From Tropicimonas_B omnivorans (GTDB lineage Bacteria; Pseudomonadota; Alphaproteobacteria; Rhodobacterales; Rhodobacteraceae), in contig NZ_JAVRHL010000003.1 of assembly GCF_031846565.1 (NCBI RefSeq), positions 558,001 to 622,000 on the forward strand: DNA of 64,000 nucleotides. Direction: 5' to 3'. The notes below the pieces were generated by a model. That model worked only from the letters and a program-made list of their open reading frames with translations. It made no database searches and had not been told where the DNA came from. Shown in pieces: positions 16,385 through 25,074 of the stretch. Made by a program: the position numbers and the translations under genes. Numbering within the stretch: the first letter of the stretch is position 1; every line of letters starts with the position of its first letter.

Positions 16385-17725
16385 ATGATCGGGCGCAGGA
16401 CTTCGCCCAAGGTGGACACGCAGGACGTGCTGCCTGTGGGATTTGACGATTTTGACCTGAAGCTCGGCGATGTCATGCGCGGAGAACGGGCGACGTTGGG
16501 AAAGTCGCTGCTCGACGTGCAGCGCGAGCTCAAGATCAAGGCGACCTATATCGCCGCGATAGAGAACGCCGACACCGATGCGTTCGAGACGCAGGGCTTC
16601 ATCGCCGGCTACGTCCGCTCCTACTCGCGCTACCTCGGTCTCGATCCCGAATGGGCCTTCGCGACCTTCTGCCGGGAAGCCGGCTTCCAGACCACCAGCG
16701 CCCTCGACAAGCCCGGCACGCCGGGCACGCCGCGCAGCGCGCCGAAAATTGCACCGGCGGACATGGCGGGCCGCGATCCCCTGGCATCGCCCCGCGTGTC
16801 CTTCGCGCCGAGTGGTTCCTCCGCCTTCACGGGCGTGGAGCCCCGGGCGATCGGCTCCACGCTCGTCCTCTTCGCGCTGATCGGCGCCATCGGCTTTGGC
16901 GGCTGGTCGGTGCTGAAGGAAGTCCAACGGGTGCAGATGACGCCGGTCGACAGCTCCCCCGACGTCGTCGCCGAGGTCGATCCGGTGGCGCAGGCGCAGC
17001 GCAGCATGGTTCAGAGCGAGGACGACGCGCCCCAGTTCGCCGGCGTCGCCGCGTCCACGCCCGACGCGCTCAACCGGCTCTATCGCCCCGAGGCGTTGGA
17101 CGTGCCGGTCATGGTTGCCCGTGACGGTCCCATCGCGGCGCTCGATCCCGGCGAATTCCAGCCCGTCTCCCAGAATACCGAGGTCGCGGCGCAGATGGGC
17201 CCGAACCCTGCGGCCGGCGCGGAGCCCCGGAGCGTCGACCGGCTTGCCAATGTCGGCCCCGCTCTCAGCACGGCGGACGCGATCGCGGCCGCCGTCGGCG
17301 AAGCGGTGGGGCAGGGCATCGACGGCGCGGCCACGCCGCGCGTGACCGCCGAAGGGCTGCCCGAGGTGGTCCTTCTGGCCGTGCGTCCTGCCTGGGTGCG
17401 TGTGCGGGCGGCGGACGGCTCGGTGCTCTACGAAAGGACGATGGCGGCCGGCGATTCGTGGGTGGTTCCGCAAACAGAGGAAGCCCCGACGCTCCGCGCG
17501 GGCGCTGCCGGGGCGGTCTTCTTCGCGGTGAACGGTCAGACCTACGGCCCGGCGGGCGCAAACGGCGCGGTGGTGGACAAGATCGCGCTGGCTTCGCCGC
17601 AGCTCACCACCGAATTCGCCGCCGTCGATCCCGCCCAGGGCGGCGACGCCGTGGAGGCGGTGCGCGTGGCCGAGGCGGCCCTCGCGCCCGAGCTTCCGGG
17701 GCAGAGCGGCACCGCGGTCGACTGA
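16385..17725 (+). CDS. RodZ-like helix-turn-helix membrane protein
   Basis: 446 aa. An N-terminal Cro/CI-type HTH (about residues 27-95: LGDVMRGERATLGKSLLDVQ, then TYIAAIENAD) is followed by a linker, one transmembrane helix (about 160-180: STLVLFALIGAIGFGGW), a ~170-residue low-complexity periplasmic stretch, and a C-terminal DUF4115-like beta domain (VVLLAVRPAWVRVRAADGS, then WVVPQTEEAP). This is the layout of RodZ, which links MreB to the envelope, and of the generic HTH proteins that sit directly upstream of ispG in many proteobacteria. It is followed by ispG after 102 bases. DNA binding is not implied by the HTH fold in this family. Confidence 0.85.
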   Translation: MIGRRTSPKVDTQDVLPVGFDDFDLKLGDVMRGERATLGKSLLDVQRELKIKATYIAAIENADTDAFETQGFIAGYVRSYSRYLGLDPEWAFATFCREAGFQTTSALDKPGTPGTPRSAPKIAPADMAGRDPLASPRVSFAPSGSSAFTGVEPRAIGSTLVLFALIGAIGFGGWSVLKEVQRVQMTPVDSSPDVVAEVDPVAQAQRSMVQSEDDAPQFAGVAASTPDALNRLYRPEALDVPVMVARDGPIAALDPGEFQPVSQNTEVAAQMGPNPAAGAEPRSVDRLANVGPALSTADAIAAAVGEAVGQGIDGAATPRVTAEGLPEVVLLAVRPAWVRVRAADGSVLYERTMAAGDSWVVPQTEEAPTLRAGAAGAVFFAVNGQTYGPAGANGAVVDKIALASPQLTTEFAAVDPAQGGDAVEAVRVAEAALAPELPGQSGTAVD

Positions 17726-17827
17726 TCCCGCGCCCAATCCGGGGCTCCGCCGTTGCCTGTCCCCGGCGGGGGACTTATGTCCTCGCCAAGAGCGATCCAG
17801 ACAGCCCCGAAAGGCAGGTCACATCCC

Positions 17828-18970
17828 ATGACACCCGATCAGGTCCGCCCCTGGCGCAGCATCGAGCGACGGAAGAGCCGCCAGATCTCCGTCGGAAACG
17901 TGAAGGTCGGGGGGGACGCCCCGATCTCCGTCCAGACGATGACCAACACGCTGACCACCGACGTGGCCGGCACCGTCGCACAGATCCAAGCCGCGGCGGA
18001 GGCGGGCGCCGACATCGTGCGGGTCTCAGTGCCCGACGAAGCCTCCTCCAAGGCGCTCAAGGAGATCGTGGCGGAGAGCCCGGTTCCCATCGTCGCCGAT
18101 ATCCACTTCCATTATCGCCGCGGCATCGAGGCGGCAGAGGCGGGTGCCGCCTGCCTCAGGATCAACCCCGGCAACATCGGCGCCCCCGAGCGGGTTCGCG
18201 AGGTGGTGAACGCGGCGAAGGATCACGGGTGCTCCATCCGGATTGGCGTCAATGCCGGGAGCCTCGAGCGGCATCTGCTCGAGAAATACGGCGAGCCGTG
18301 TCCCGAGGCGATGGTCGAGAGTGCGCTCGACCACATCCGCATCCTCGAGGATCACGATTTCCACGAGTACAAGATCAGCGTGAAGGCGTCCGATGTCTTC
18401 CTCGCCGCTGCGGCCTATCAGGGCATCGCCGAGGCGACGGATGCGCCGATCCACCTCGGCATCACCGAGGCGGGCGGGCTCGTCTCCGGGACGATCAAGA
18501 GCGCCATCGGCCTTGGCAACCTTTTGTGGATGGGGATCGGCGACACGATCCGCGTCTCGCTCTCCGCCGATCCGGTGGAGGAGATCAAGGTCGGCTTCGA
18601 GATCCTGAAATCCCTGGGCCTGCGTCATCGCGGTGTGAACATCATTTCCTGTCCGTCCTGTGCGCGCCAGGGATTCGACGTGATCAAGACGGTGAGCGAA
18701 CTCGAGCACCGGCTGGAGCACATCAAGACGCCGATGTCCCTGTCCATCATCGGGTGTGTGGTGAACGGCCCGGGCGAGGCGCTCCTGACCGATGTCGGGT
18801 TCACCGGCGGCGGCGCCGGGAACGGCATGGTCTATCTCGCCGGCAAGCAGAGCCACCGCATGTCGAACGACCAGATGATCGACCACATCGTCGAGCAGGT
18901 GGAGGCGAAGGCTGCGGAGATCGACGCGCGGGAGGCCGAGGAGATCGCTTCGGCGACCGCGGCCGAGTAA
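17828..18970 (+). CDS. ispG: 4-hydroxy-3-methylbut-2-enyl-diphosphate synthase (flavodoxin type)
   Basis: 380 aa, the penultimate enzyme of the MEP isoprenoid pathway, reducing MEcPP to HMBPP with a [4Fe-4S] cluster. A TIM-barrel N-terminus (PISVQTMTNTLTTDVAGT, then VADIHFHYRRG, then RINPGNIG) leads to the cluster domain with SCPSCARQGF (Cys275, Cys278) and IGCVVNGPGEA (Cys310). The start at 17828 was chosen for its position just before the conserved RRKSRQISVGN with an AAGGCAGG site upstream; the longer frame is not needed. It follows the RodZ-like gene, a common arrangement. Confidence 0.96.
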   Translation: MTPDQVRPWRSIERRKSRQISVGNVKVGGDAPISVQTMTNTLTTDVAGTVAQIQAAAEAGADIVRVSVPDEASSKALKEIVAESPVPIVADIHFHYRRGIEAAEAGAACLRINPGNIGAPERVREVVNAAKDHGCSIRIGVNAGSLERHLLEKYGEPCPEAMVESALDHIRILEDHDFHEYKISVKASDVFLAAAAYQGIAEATDAPIHLGITEAGGLVSGTIKSAIGLGNLLWMGIGDTIRVSLSADPVEEIKVGFEILKSLGLRHRGVNIISCPSCARQGFDVIKTVSELEHRLEHIKTPMSLSIIGCVVNGPGEALLTDVGFTGGGAGNGMVYLAGKQSHRMSNDQMIDHIVEQVEAKAAEIDAREAEEIASATAAE

Positions 18971-18988
18971 GGCCGCGCGCCGGCCGCC

Positions 18989-19372
18989 TCAGAGCAGCCC
19001 GGCGAGGATCCGCAGAAGCTGCTTCGACCTGACCGGCTTCACGAGGACCGGCACCCCCGGGTAGCGGGCATCGAGGTCGGTCTCTTCGCCGTGGCCCGTA
19101 TGGATCAGGAACGGGATGTTTCGCTTGGTCAGGATCTCCGCCACGGGGTCCGAATCCTCTCCGCGCAGGTCCATGTCGAGGATCGCGGCGTCGATGCGAC
19201 CGCGCCTCGCGAATCCCTCCGCCTTGGCCAGCGTGTGGGCCGGCCCGACGACGCGAGCCCCGGCACTTTCCAGTTCGTACTGCAGTTCCAGCGCAATGAT
19301 CGCCTGATCCTCCACCAGAAAGATGGTGCGACCGACGAGGATGCTGGGGTCGGCTTCGTTGATTTCTGTCAC
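18989..19372 (-). CDS. Single-domain response regulator
   Basis: 127 aa, a stand-alone receiver domain. It has the acidic pocket (FLVEDQ), phospho-acceptor Asp66 (AILDMDLRG), Thr92 (IHTGHG) and Lys112 (VLVKPV), with no output domain. The GTG start (19372) overlaps the stop of the HWE kinase gene by 4 bases (GTGA), so it belongs to that kinase and is translated by coupling. Single-domain receivers paired with HWE kinases often act as phosphate relays or sinks. The gene converges with ispG with an 18-base gap. Confidence 0.88.
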   Translation of the reverse strand: MTEINEADPSILVGRTIFLVEDQAIIALELQYELESAGARVVGPAHTLAKAEGFARRGRIDAAILDMDLRGEDSDPVAEILTKRNIPFLIHTGHGEETDLDARYPGVPVLVKPVRSKQLLRILAGLL

Positions 19373-20777
19373 GATCCACCCTCGCGGCGCGCGTCCACGA
19401 GCGGCATCCTCAGCTGCATGTGCACCTGATCCTCGGAGCGGTTGCGTTCTATCTCGCCGTCGAGCTGGGCCGTGCAGGCGCGGACGAGCTGGGTGCCGAA
19501 GCCCATGGACGCGTCCCGCCGGTGCGGACCTCCCCGCTCGGTCCAGTCGATCTGAAGCCACTGGGGACCGCCCTCCTCGACGGGGGGCTGACGCTGCCAG
19601 GCGATATCGAGCATACCGTCTGGCACCGACCAGGCGCCGTGTTTCTGGGCATTCGTCGCCATCTCGTTGAGGATCATGCCGAGGGGCGGGACCGCCTCGC
19701 TCGGGATGAGAACGGGAAGCCCGGACCGGCAGGTCTGGTATTCCCGGCCGTAGGGCAGAAGGATGCGGTCGAGCAACGCCTCGATCCGAACCGGCTGGAG
19801 CTGCCCGGCTTCCATGCCGATCGTGTAGGCTGCCGAAAGGGCCTCGATCCTGTCGGTGATCCGGTCGACGAGGGCCTCGGTCCCGTCATCCTCGCGTGCC
19901 GTCATCCGCACGATGCCGGAGAGGATCGAGAAGAGGTTCTTCACCCGGTGATTGAGCTCCCGGTTGAGAAAGGCCAGGCGTTCGCGTCGCTCCATCTCCT
20001 CGGTAATGTCGAGATTGAGGCCGAAGAGCCATTTGGCGCCGTTGTCGCGCTCCATGACGCGGCCGCGGCCGTGGAGCCACCGGGGCCGAACCCCCTTGCC
20101 GATGCGGAAGCGCAGATCGAAGGTAATCCCATCCTCGACGGCGAGACGGACCGCGTGCTGAACCTTGGATAGGTCCGTGGGATGGATCTGGTCCAGGAAC
20201 GCTTCGATGCGGTTTACCGGCTTCCCGAACCCGTACATCTCCAGGACCGCGTCATCGGTCAGTATTTCCCCGGTATCGGTATTCCACTCGAAGGTCCCGC
20301 ACCGCGCCGCGTCCAGCGCGAAGGCGAGCCGTTCGCCATGGTCATGGGCGCTCTGACGGGCGATGAGTTCGTCGCTCACGTCCACCGCGGAGACGACGAA
20401 TTCGGCGACGAGCCCGGCTTCGTCCAGGATGGGCGCGGTCTGACAGCGCAGGGGCAGATCGCCCGATTGCGTGCGCACCGTGACCTCGAAGCGCACCACC
20501 TTTCCGGAGCGGGAGCGTTCTTTCCGGAGCGGGAGCGTTCGATGGCGGAGTGAACCTGCTCCACGAGCGTAGCGTCGTGATTGAACCAGTACGTGTCCCA
20601 GAACGGTTGCCCGAGGACGTCTTCGCGGTCGAGGCCACCTTGGGCGAGGGCCTCGCGATCGACATCCTTGAGACGACCCTCGGCATCGAGGACGGCCACG
20701 AAGGCGACGAGCCCGTCGATCACCTGCCGCCACCGAACCGCATCCCACTCGGAGCTGCGAGCTTGCGTCGCCGTCAA
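19369..20777 (-). pseudogene. PAS-HWE histidine kinase interrupted by a frameshifting 20-bp tandem duplication
   Basis: Two frames together encode one kinase. From a TTG at 20777 (AGGGAGGG upstream) frame 1 reads MTATQARSSEWDAVRW and a PAS-like domain down to SAIERSRSGK. Frame 2 continues VVRFEVTVRTQSGDLPLR, a second PAS domain (FEWNTDTGEILTDDAVLEMYG), then the H-box (LNRELNHRVKNLFSILSGIV), N-box (MILNEMATNAQKHG) and the W-x-E motif (IDWTERGGP) of HWE kinases. The frames separate exactly at a perfect 20-bp direct duplication (20501-20520 = 20521-20540). Deleting one copy restores a 462-aa protein. As written, the catalytic part cannot be made from the natural start. It could be a genuine mutation, a reversible switch or an assembly error. 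Confidence 0.88.
20501..20540. repeat. Perfect 20-bp tandem duplication inside the HWE kinase gene
   Basis: The 20-base unit TTTCCGGAGCGGGAGCGTTC occurs twice with no gap (20501-20520, 20521-20540). Twenty is not a multiple of three, so the duplication shifts the reading frame of the kinase. Confidence 0.97.
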
Positions 20778-20822
20778 AACGTGTACCCTCCCTACGGGAA
20801 CAACCTATGCGATGGTAGCGAA

Positions 20823-20840
20823 CTTGAAGCGCGCCTCAAG
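20823..20840. promoter_or_regulatory. 18-bp near-perfect palindrome between divergent genes
   Basis: CTTGA-A-GCGCGC-C-TCAAG is symmetric except for one base pair. It lies between the kinase (minus) and the aminotransferase (plus), about 45 bases before the kinase start and 85 before the aminotransferase start, and may be an operator. Confidence 0.4.
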
Positions 20841-20925
20841 CCCGTGATTTGTCGTTTTCATTGCCCGCCTCCGGCCGGGAGTCTAGGGCAGGCGAGGCCC
20901 GATACGATCACGAGGATTTCATAAC

Positions 20926-22065
20926 ATGAGACGATCAGCGCGCGGCGATGTCGATCCCTTCATCGTCATGGACGTGATGGAACGGGCCCGCGCCGCCGAG
21001 GCCGCAGGGCGACGCATCGTGCACATGGAGGTCGGACAGCCCGGCACCGGCGCGCCGAAGGGCGCCAGGGACGCGGTCGCGGCGGCGATGGAGGCGGGCC
21101 CGCTCGGATATACCGTCGCGCTCGGCCTGCCGGAGCTCAGGGCGCGGATCGCCCGGCTCTATGCCCAGTGGTACGGAATCGATCTCGATCCGGCTCGCGT
21201 CATCGTGACCCCCGGAGCCTCGGGCGCCTTCATCCTGGCGTTCACGGCGCTGTTCGAGGCGGGGGAGAAGGTCGGTCTCGGCCTGCCGGGATATCCGTCC
21301 TACAGGCAGATCCTGCGCGCCCTGTCGCTCCAGCCCGTCGGCTTGCCGACGGCCCCCGAGGCCCGCTACCAGCCTGTTCCGGACGACGTGCCGCCGGGTC
21401 TGGCCGGCCTGATTCTCGCCTCGCCCTCGAACCCGTCGGGGACCATGCTCGACCGCGTCGCGCTTGGCGCCCTGGCGGAACGGTGCCGCGAGACCGGCAC
21501 CGCGCTCATTGCCGACGAGATCTATCATGGCATCCAGTACGAGGGCCGCGCGATCAGCGCGCTCGAGGTCGACCCGGACGCCATCATCGTGAACTCCTTC
21601 TCCAAGTACTTCTCCATGACCGGCTGGCGCATCGGCTGGCTCGTCGTCCCGGAGGCAGAGGTGCGCCGCTACGAGCGGCTGGCGCAGAACCTCTTCATCT
21701 GCACGACCCATGCCAGCCAGGTCGCGGCGCTCGCGGCGATGGACTGCACCGAGGAGCTGGACCGCAATGTCGGGGTCTACGCCGCGAACCGGGCGCTCTT
21801 GCTGGAGGGACTGCCGAAGGCGGGCTTCACCGACTTCGCTCCGCCGGACGGGGCCTTCTATGTCTATGCCGGCCTCGATGGGATCTCGGAGGACAGCCTC
21901 GCCTTCGCGGGCGAGGTGCTGGACCGGGCAGGGGTGGCGGTGACGCCCGGGCTCGACTTCGACCCAGCCCGGGGCAGGCGGACCCTGCGGTTCTCCTATG
22001 CCCGGTCCACCGCGGATATCACGGAGGGGCTGGAGAGGCTGACGGAGTTCATGTCCCGCCGCTGA
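20926..22065 (+). CDS. Pyridoxal phosphate-dependent aminotransferase (class I/II)
   Basis: 379 aa, fold type I. It has the N-terminal HMEVGQPGTGAP loop, TPGASGAFILAF (PLP phosphate side), LILASPSNPSGT (Asn), IADEIYHGIQYEG (Asp and Tyr), the Schiff-base Lys227 in NSFSKYFSMTGWRIGW, and the C-terminal RFSYARST Arg that binds the substrate carboxylate. It resembles the aspartate/aromatic aminotransferase Igamma group, with specificity unassigned. The ATG at 20926 follows GAGG. It is divergent from the HWE kinase and 81 bases before the amidase gene. Confidence 0.9.
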   Translation: MRRSARGDVDPFIVMDVMERARAAEAAGRRIVHMEVGQPGTGAPKGARDAVAAAMEAGPLGYTVALGLPELRARIARLYAQWYGIDLDPARVIVTPGASGAFILAFTALFEAGEKVGLGLPGYPSYRQILRALSLQPVGLPTAPEARYQPVPDDVPPGLAGLILASPSNPSGTMLDRVALGALAERCRETGTALIADEIYHGIQYEGRAISALEVDPDAIIVNSFSKYFSMTGWRIGWLVVPEAEVRRYERLAQNLFICTTHASQVAALAAMDCTEELDRNVGVYAANRALLLEGLPKAGFTDFAPPDGAFYVYAGLDGISEDSLAFAGEVLDRAGVAVTPGLDFDPARGRRTLRFSYARSTADITEGLERLTEFMSRR

Positions 22066-22146
22066 GACTGTTCCCCGGATCGCCGGCCTCTGGTATCGAC
22101 GGCTCCGGGAGTGGTGGCCGATCCCGAGCAGGCCCCCGAGTGAGAC

Positions 22147-23328
22147 ATGAGAGCCATCCATCTTCTGCGCGCCGCCTGCCTCGCAGCCGCGGCCCTCGTG
22201 GCGGTCCTAGGTGCGGTGCCCCTTGCCGCACAGCAGGACCTGTCCGCCGCCGCGCGCCTCGATCCCGCCGCCTCCGCCGCCGAGGAAACCCGGCAGGGCC
22301 CCGTCCTTGCCCTCGCGCTCGACCGGCCGGTGCCGTGGCGGGTGGAGATGTTGGACGCGCCGCCGCGCCTCGTGCTCGATCTGAAGACGCTGGACCTTTC
22401 GCGCCTGCCGGAGCTTGCGGTCTCGGATCCGTTCGGGGCGCCGCGGGCCGGTGAGGCGAGTGGCGGCTGGACGCGACTCGTCTTCGATCTGTCCCGCCCC
22501 CTTGCCGTGTCCGAAGCCGGCATGACGACGGGGGGCGAGGGCGGTCGCGCGCGCATCGAGGTGACCCTGAAAGAGGCCGAAGGCGTCTCCCCCGCCGCGG
22601 CCGCGCCTTCTCAGGCGGCGACCACCGGGCCACGCAGACCCGTCATCGTTCTCGATCCCGGCCATGGCGGCGTCGATCCCGGCGCCGTCCGCGATCACGT
22701 CCACGAGGCGGACCTGATGCTCCGTTTTGCGCGGGAATTGCGCGAGGCGCTCCTCAGGACCGGGGAGTGGGACGTCGTCCTCACGCGCGAGGCCGACATG
22801 TTCGTCTCGCTCGAGGCCCGGATCGACGTGGCGCGACAGGCCGGCGCCGCCGCGTTCCTGTCCCTCCATGCCGACGCGGTGCCGGAGGGCGTGGCGCGGG
22901 GCGCGCAGGTCTATACCCTCGCGGACGAGGCCTCCTCCCGCGCGACCCGCCAGCTTGCCGAGCGGCACGCCAGGGACGACCTTCTCGGCGGTGTCGATCT
23001 CGCCGGTCACGACGATGTCGTCGCGCACCTTCTGATCGAGATGGCCCGCCGCGACACGGCGCCGCGCTCGGATGCGCTCGCCGATCACCTCGTCGCCGCG
23101 ATTCAGGGTGCCGGCATCCAGCCGCACAAGCGCCCGCGGGAGGAGGCGGGCTTCTCCGTCCTCAAGGCGCCGGACATCCCCTCGGCCCTCATCGAGGTCG
23201 GCTTCATTTCCAGCCAGAGCGAGCTTCGGAAGCTTCAATCGGACGAGTGGCGCGCGCGAATGGCCGCCGCCATCGTCTCCGGCCTCTCGGACTGGATGGC
23301 AGAGGCCGCATCCCGGCAACCCGGCTGA
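22147..23328 (+). CDS. N-acetylmuramoyl-L-alanine amidase (AmiC-like)
   Basis: 393 aa, periplasmic. A signal peptide (about residues 1-30, ending near PLAAQQ) is followed by an AMIN-type domain (VPWRVEMLDAPPRLVLDL), then an Amidase_3 catalytic domain from about residue 165: VLDPGHGGVDPGA (Zn ligand His173), Glu187, SLHADAV (His241) and ALIEVGFIS (catalytic Glu350). It cleaves the amide between MurNAc and the stem peptide during daughter-cell separation. The AMIN domain usually recruits the enzyme to the septum. It lies immediately before the nuo promoter, but a 165-base gap with a good promoter suggests separate transcription. Confidence 0.92.
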   Translation: MRAIHLLRAACLAAAALVAVLGAVPLAAQQDLSAAARLDPAASAAEETRQGPVLALALDRPVPWRVEMLDAPPRLVLDLKTLDLSRLPELAVSDPFGAPRAGEASGGWTRLVFDLSRPLAVSEAGMTTGGEGGRARIEVTLKEAEGVSPAAAAPSQAATTGPRRPVIVLDPGHGGVDPGAVRDHVHEADLMLRFARELREALLRTGEWDVVLTREADMFVSLEARIDVARQAGAAAFLSLHADAVPEGVARGAQVYTLADEASSRATRQLAERHARDDLLGGVDLAGHDDVVAHLLIEMARRDTAPRSDALADHLVAAIQGAGIQPHKRPREEAGFSVLKAPDIPSALIEVGFISSQSELRKLQSDEWRARMAAAIVSGLSDWMAEAASRQPG

Positions 23329-23433
23329 GGCGCCCTCCAGGCGATGGACGCACGGGCCGCGCGGAGGGGCCGGGCGTGCCGCGTCCTCGCCTTCCCTCGC
23401 GCCATCGTGGTGGCCGAGCGGGGCGGGGCGTTG

Positions 23434-23462
23434 TTGACCACCAGACGGGCCGGGGATAGGTA
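23434..23462 (+). promoter_or_regulatory. Probable promoter of the nuo operon
   Basis: TTGACC (23434-23439) and TAGGTA (23457-23462) are separated by 17 bp. They lie about 30-60 bases before the nuoA start, with no gene between. Confidence 0.6.
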
Positions 23463-23493
23463 GCTCTGGCAAGGCACCCATCCGAGGCACCCC

Positions 23494-23859
23494 ATGGACG
23501 CTCTTCTCAGCGACTATCTGCCCATTCTCATCTTCCTGGCGCTGGCGATCGGCCTCGGCGTCGTGCTCATCCTCGCCGGCCTCGTGCTCGCGGTGCGGCA
23601 CCCCGATCCCGAGAAGGTCAGCGCCTACGAATGCGGGTTCAACGCCTTCGACGATGCGCGGATGAAGTTCGACGTGCGGTTCTACCTCGTCTCGATCCTG
23701 TTCATCATCTTCGATCTCGAAGTGGCGTTCCTGTTCCCCTGGGCCGTGGCGTTCCAGTACATCTCGATGACGGCCTTCTGGTCGATGATCGTGTTCCTTG
23801 GGGTCCTGACGATCGGCTTCGCCTACGAATGGAAGAAGGGGGCACTCGAATGGGAGTGA
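23494..23859 (+). CDS. nuoA: NADH-quinone oxidoreductase subunit A
   Basis: 121 aa, three membrane helices. It is a membrane-arm subunit at the junction with the peripheral arm of complex I. The first helix (LPILIFLALAIGLGVVLILA) is followed by the conserved loop SAYECGFNAFDDAR with the cysteine that lies near the quinone site in other species, then FLVSILFIIFDLEVAF-type helix 2 with its acidic residues. It is the first gene of the nuo operon and overlaps nuoB by 10 bp. Confidence 0.96.
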   Translation: MDALLSDYLPILIFLALAIGLGVVLILAGLVLAVRHPDPEKVSAYECGFNAFDDARMKFDVRFYLVSILFIIFDLEVAFLFPWAVAFQYISMTAFWSMIVFLGVLTIGFAYEWKKGALEWE

Positions 23860-24383
23860 GCACCGCCGCATACGACGCCGGTCCCGACAAGGAGGTCGCC
23901 ACGCAGACCCTGAACCGGGAGCTGCAGGACAAGGGCTTTCTCGTCACCTCGACCGCGGACATCATCAACTGGGCGCGCACCGGCTCGCTGCACTGGATGA
24001 CGTTCGGCCTGGCCTGCTGCGCGATCGAGATGATGCAGATGTCCATGCCGCGCTACGACGTGGAGCGCTTCGGCGCCGCGCCGCGCGCCTCGCCGCGCCA
24101 GTCGGACCTGATGATCGTCGCTGGCACGCTGACCAACAAGATGGCGCCCGCCCTGCGCAAGGTCTACGACCAGATGCCGGAGCCGCGCTACGTAATGTCG
24201 ATGGGGTCCTGCGCCAATGGCGGCGGGTACTACCATTACAGCTACTCCGTCGTCCGTGGCTGCGACCGGATCATCCCGGTGGACATCTATGTCCCCGGCT
24301 GCCCGCCGACGGCGGAAGCGACGCTCTATGGCGTTCTGCAGCTTCAGAGGAAGATCCGCCGCACGGGCACCATCATACGCTGA
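23850..24383 (+). CDS. nuoB: NADH-quinone oxidoreductase subunit B
   Basis: 177 aa. It carries iron-sulfur cluster N2, the last electron carrier before quinone. Its ligands are the tandem cysteines Cys56-Cys57 (FGLACCAIEMM), Cys121 (MGSCANGGG) and Cys151 (VPGCPPTAEA). The ATG at 23850 lies inside the end of nuoA and gives the normal family length; the longer upstream frame is nuoA shadow. Peripheral arm, cytoplasmic face. Confidence 0.97.
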   Translation: MGVSTAAYDAGPDKEVATQTLNRELQDKGFLVTSTADIINWARTGSLHWMTFGLACCAIEMMQMSMPRYDVERFGAAPRASPRQSDLMIVAGTLTNKMAPALRKVYDQMPEPRYVMSMGSCANGGGYYHYSYSVVRGCDRIIPVDIYVPGCPPTAEATLYGVLQLQRKIRRTGTIIR

Positions 24384-24393
24384 AGGATCCGCA

Positions 24394-25002
24394 ATGAGCG
24401 ACGCCCTCAACGAGCTCGGCAGCCATATCGAGAAGGCCCGCCCGGATTGCATCTCCGGCTGGACAGTCTCCCATGGCGAACTGACGCTGACCGCCTCGCT
24501 GCCGACGCTGCGGGGCCTGACCGAATTCCTGCGGGACGATTCCAGCTGCGCCTTCACCACGCTGGTGGACATCACCGCTGCGGATTACCCCGCGCGGGAC
24601 CGCCGGTTCGACGTGATCTACCACTTCCTGTCGATGACGCGGAACCAGCGCATCCGGATCAAGGCCGCTGCCCGGGAGGATGACCTGATCCCCTCGATCG
24701 TGTCGGTCTTCCCGGCGTCCAACTGGTTCGAGCGCGAGATCTTCGACATGTTCGGCCTGCTGTTCTCGGGCCACCCGGACCTGCGCCGCATCCTCACCGA
24801 TTACGGCTTCCGTGGCTTCCCCCTGCGCAAGGACTTTCCGACGACGGGCTATACCGAGGTGCGGTACGACGATCGCCAGAAGCGCGTGGTCTACGAGCCG
24901 GTGAAGCTTGTGCAGGAATATCGGCAGTTCGACTTCATGAGCCCGTGGGAGGGTGCCGACTACATCCTTCCCGGAGACGACAAGGCGGAGCAGAAGCCGT
25001 GA
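24394..25002 (+). CDS. nuoC: NADH-quinone oxidoreductase subunit C (30 kDa type)
   Basis: 202 aa, a peripheral connecting subunit with no cofactor. The diagnostic 30-kDa segment is FEREIFDMFGLLFSGHPDLR followed by RRILTDYGFRGFPLRKDFP. It is a separate gene and not fused to nuoD as in E. coli, in agreement with the alphaproteobacterial/mitochondrial form. It starts 10 bases after nuoB. Confidence 0.96.
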   Translation: MSDALNELGSHIEKARPDCISGWTVSHGELTLTASLPTLRGLTEFLRDDSSCAFTTLVDITAADYPARDRRFDVIYHFLSMTRNQRIRIKAAAREDDLIPSIVSVFPASNWFEREIFDMFGLLFSGHPDLRRILTDYGFRGFPLRKDFPTTGYTEVRYDDRQKRVVYEPVKLVQEYRQFDFMSPWEGADYILPGDDKAEQKP

Positions 25003-25074
25003 TGCGTCCGGCGCCCTGCCAGCACGACCAGACCCGAGCCGCGCACCGCGCGGCCTTCCAGGAGGCTTGACGTC

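Noticed and set aside
20501..20540. Programmed ribosomal frameshift in the kinase gene
   Set aside because: The frame change coincides with a perfect 20-bp duplication and there is no slippery heptamer. Removal of one copy restores the frame.
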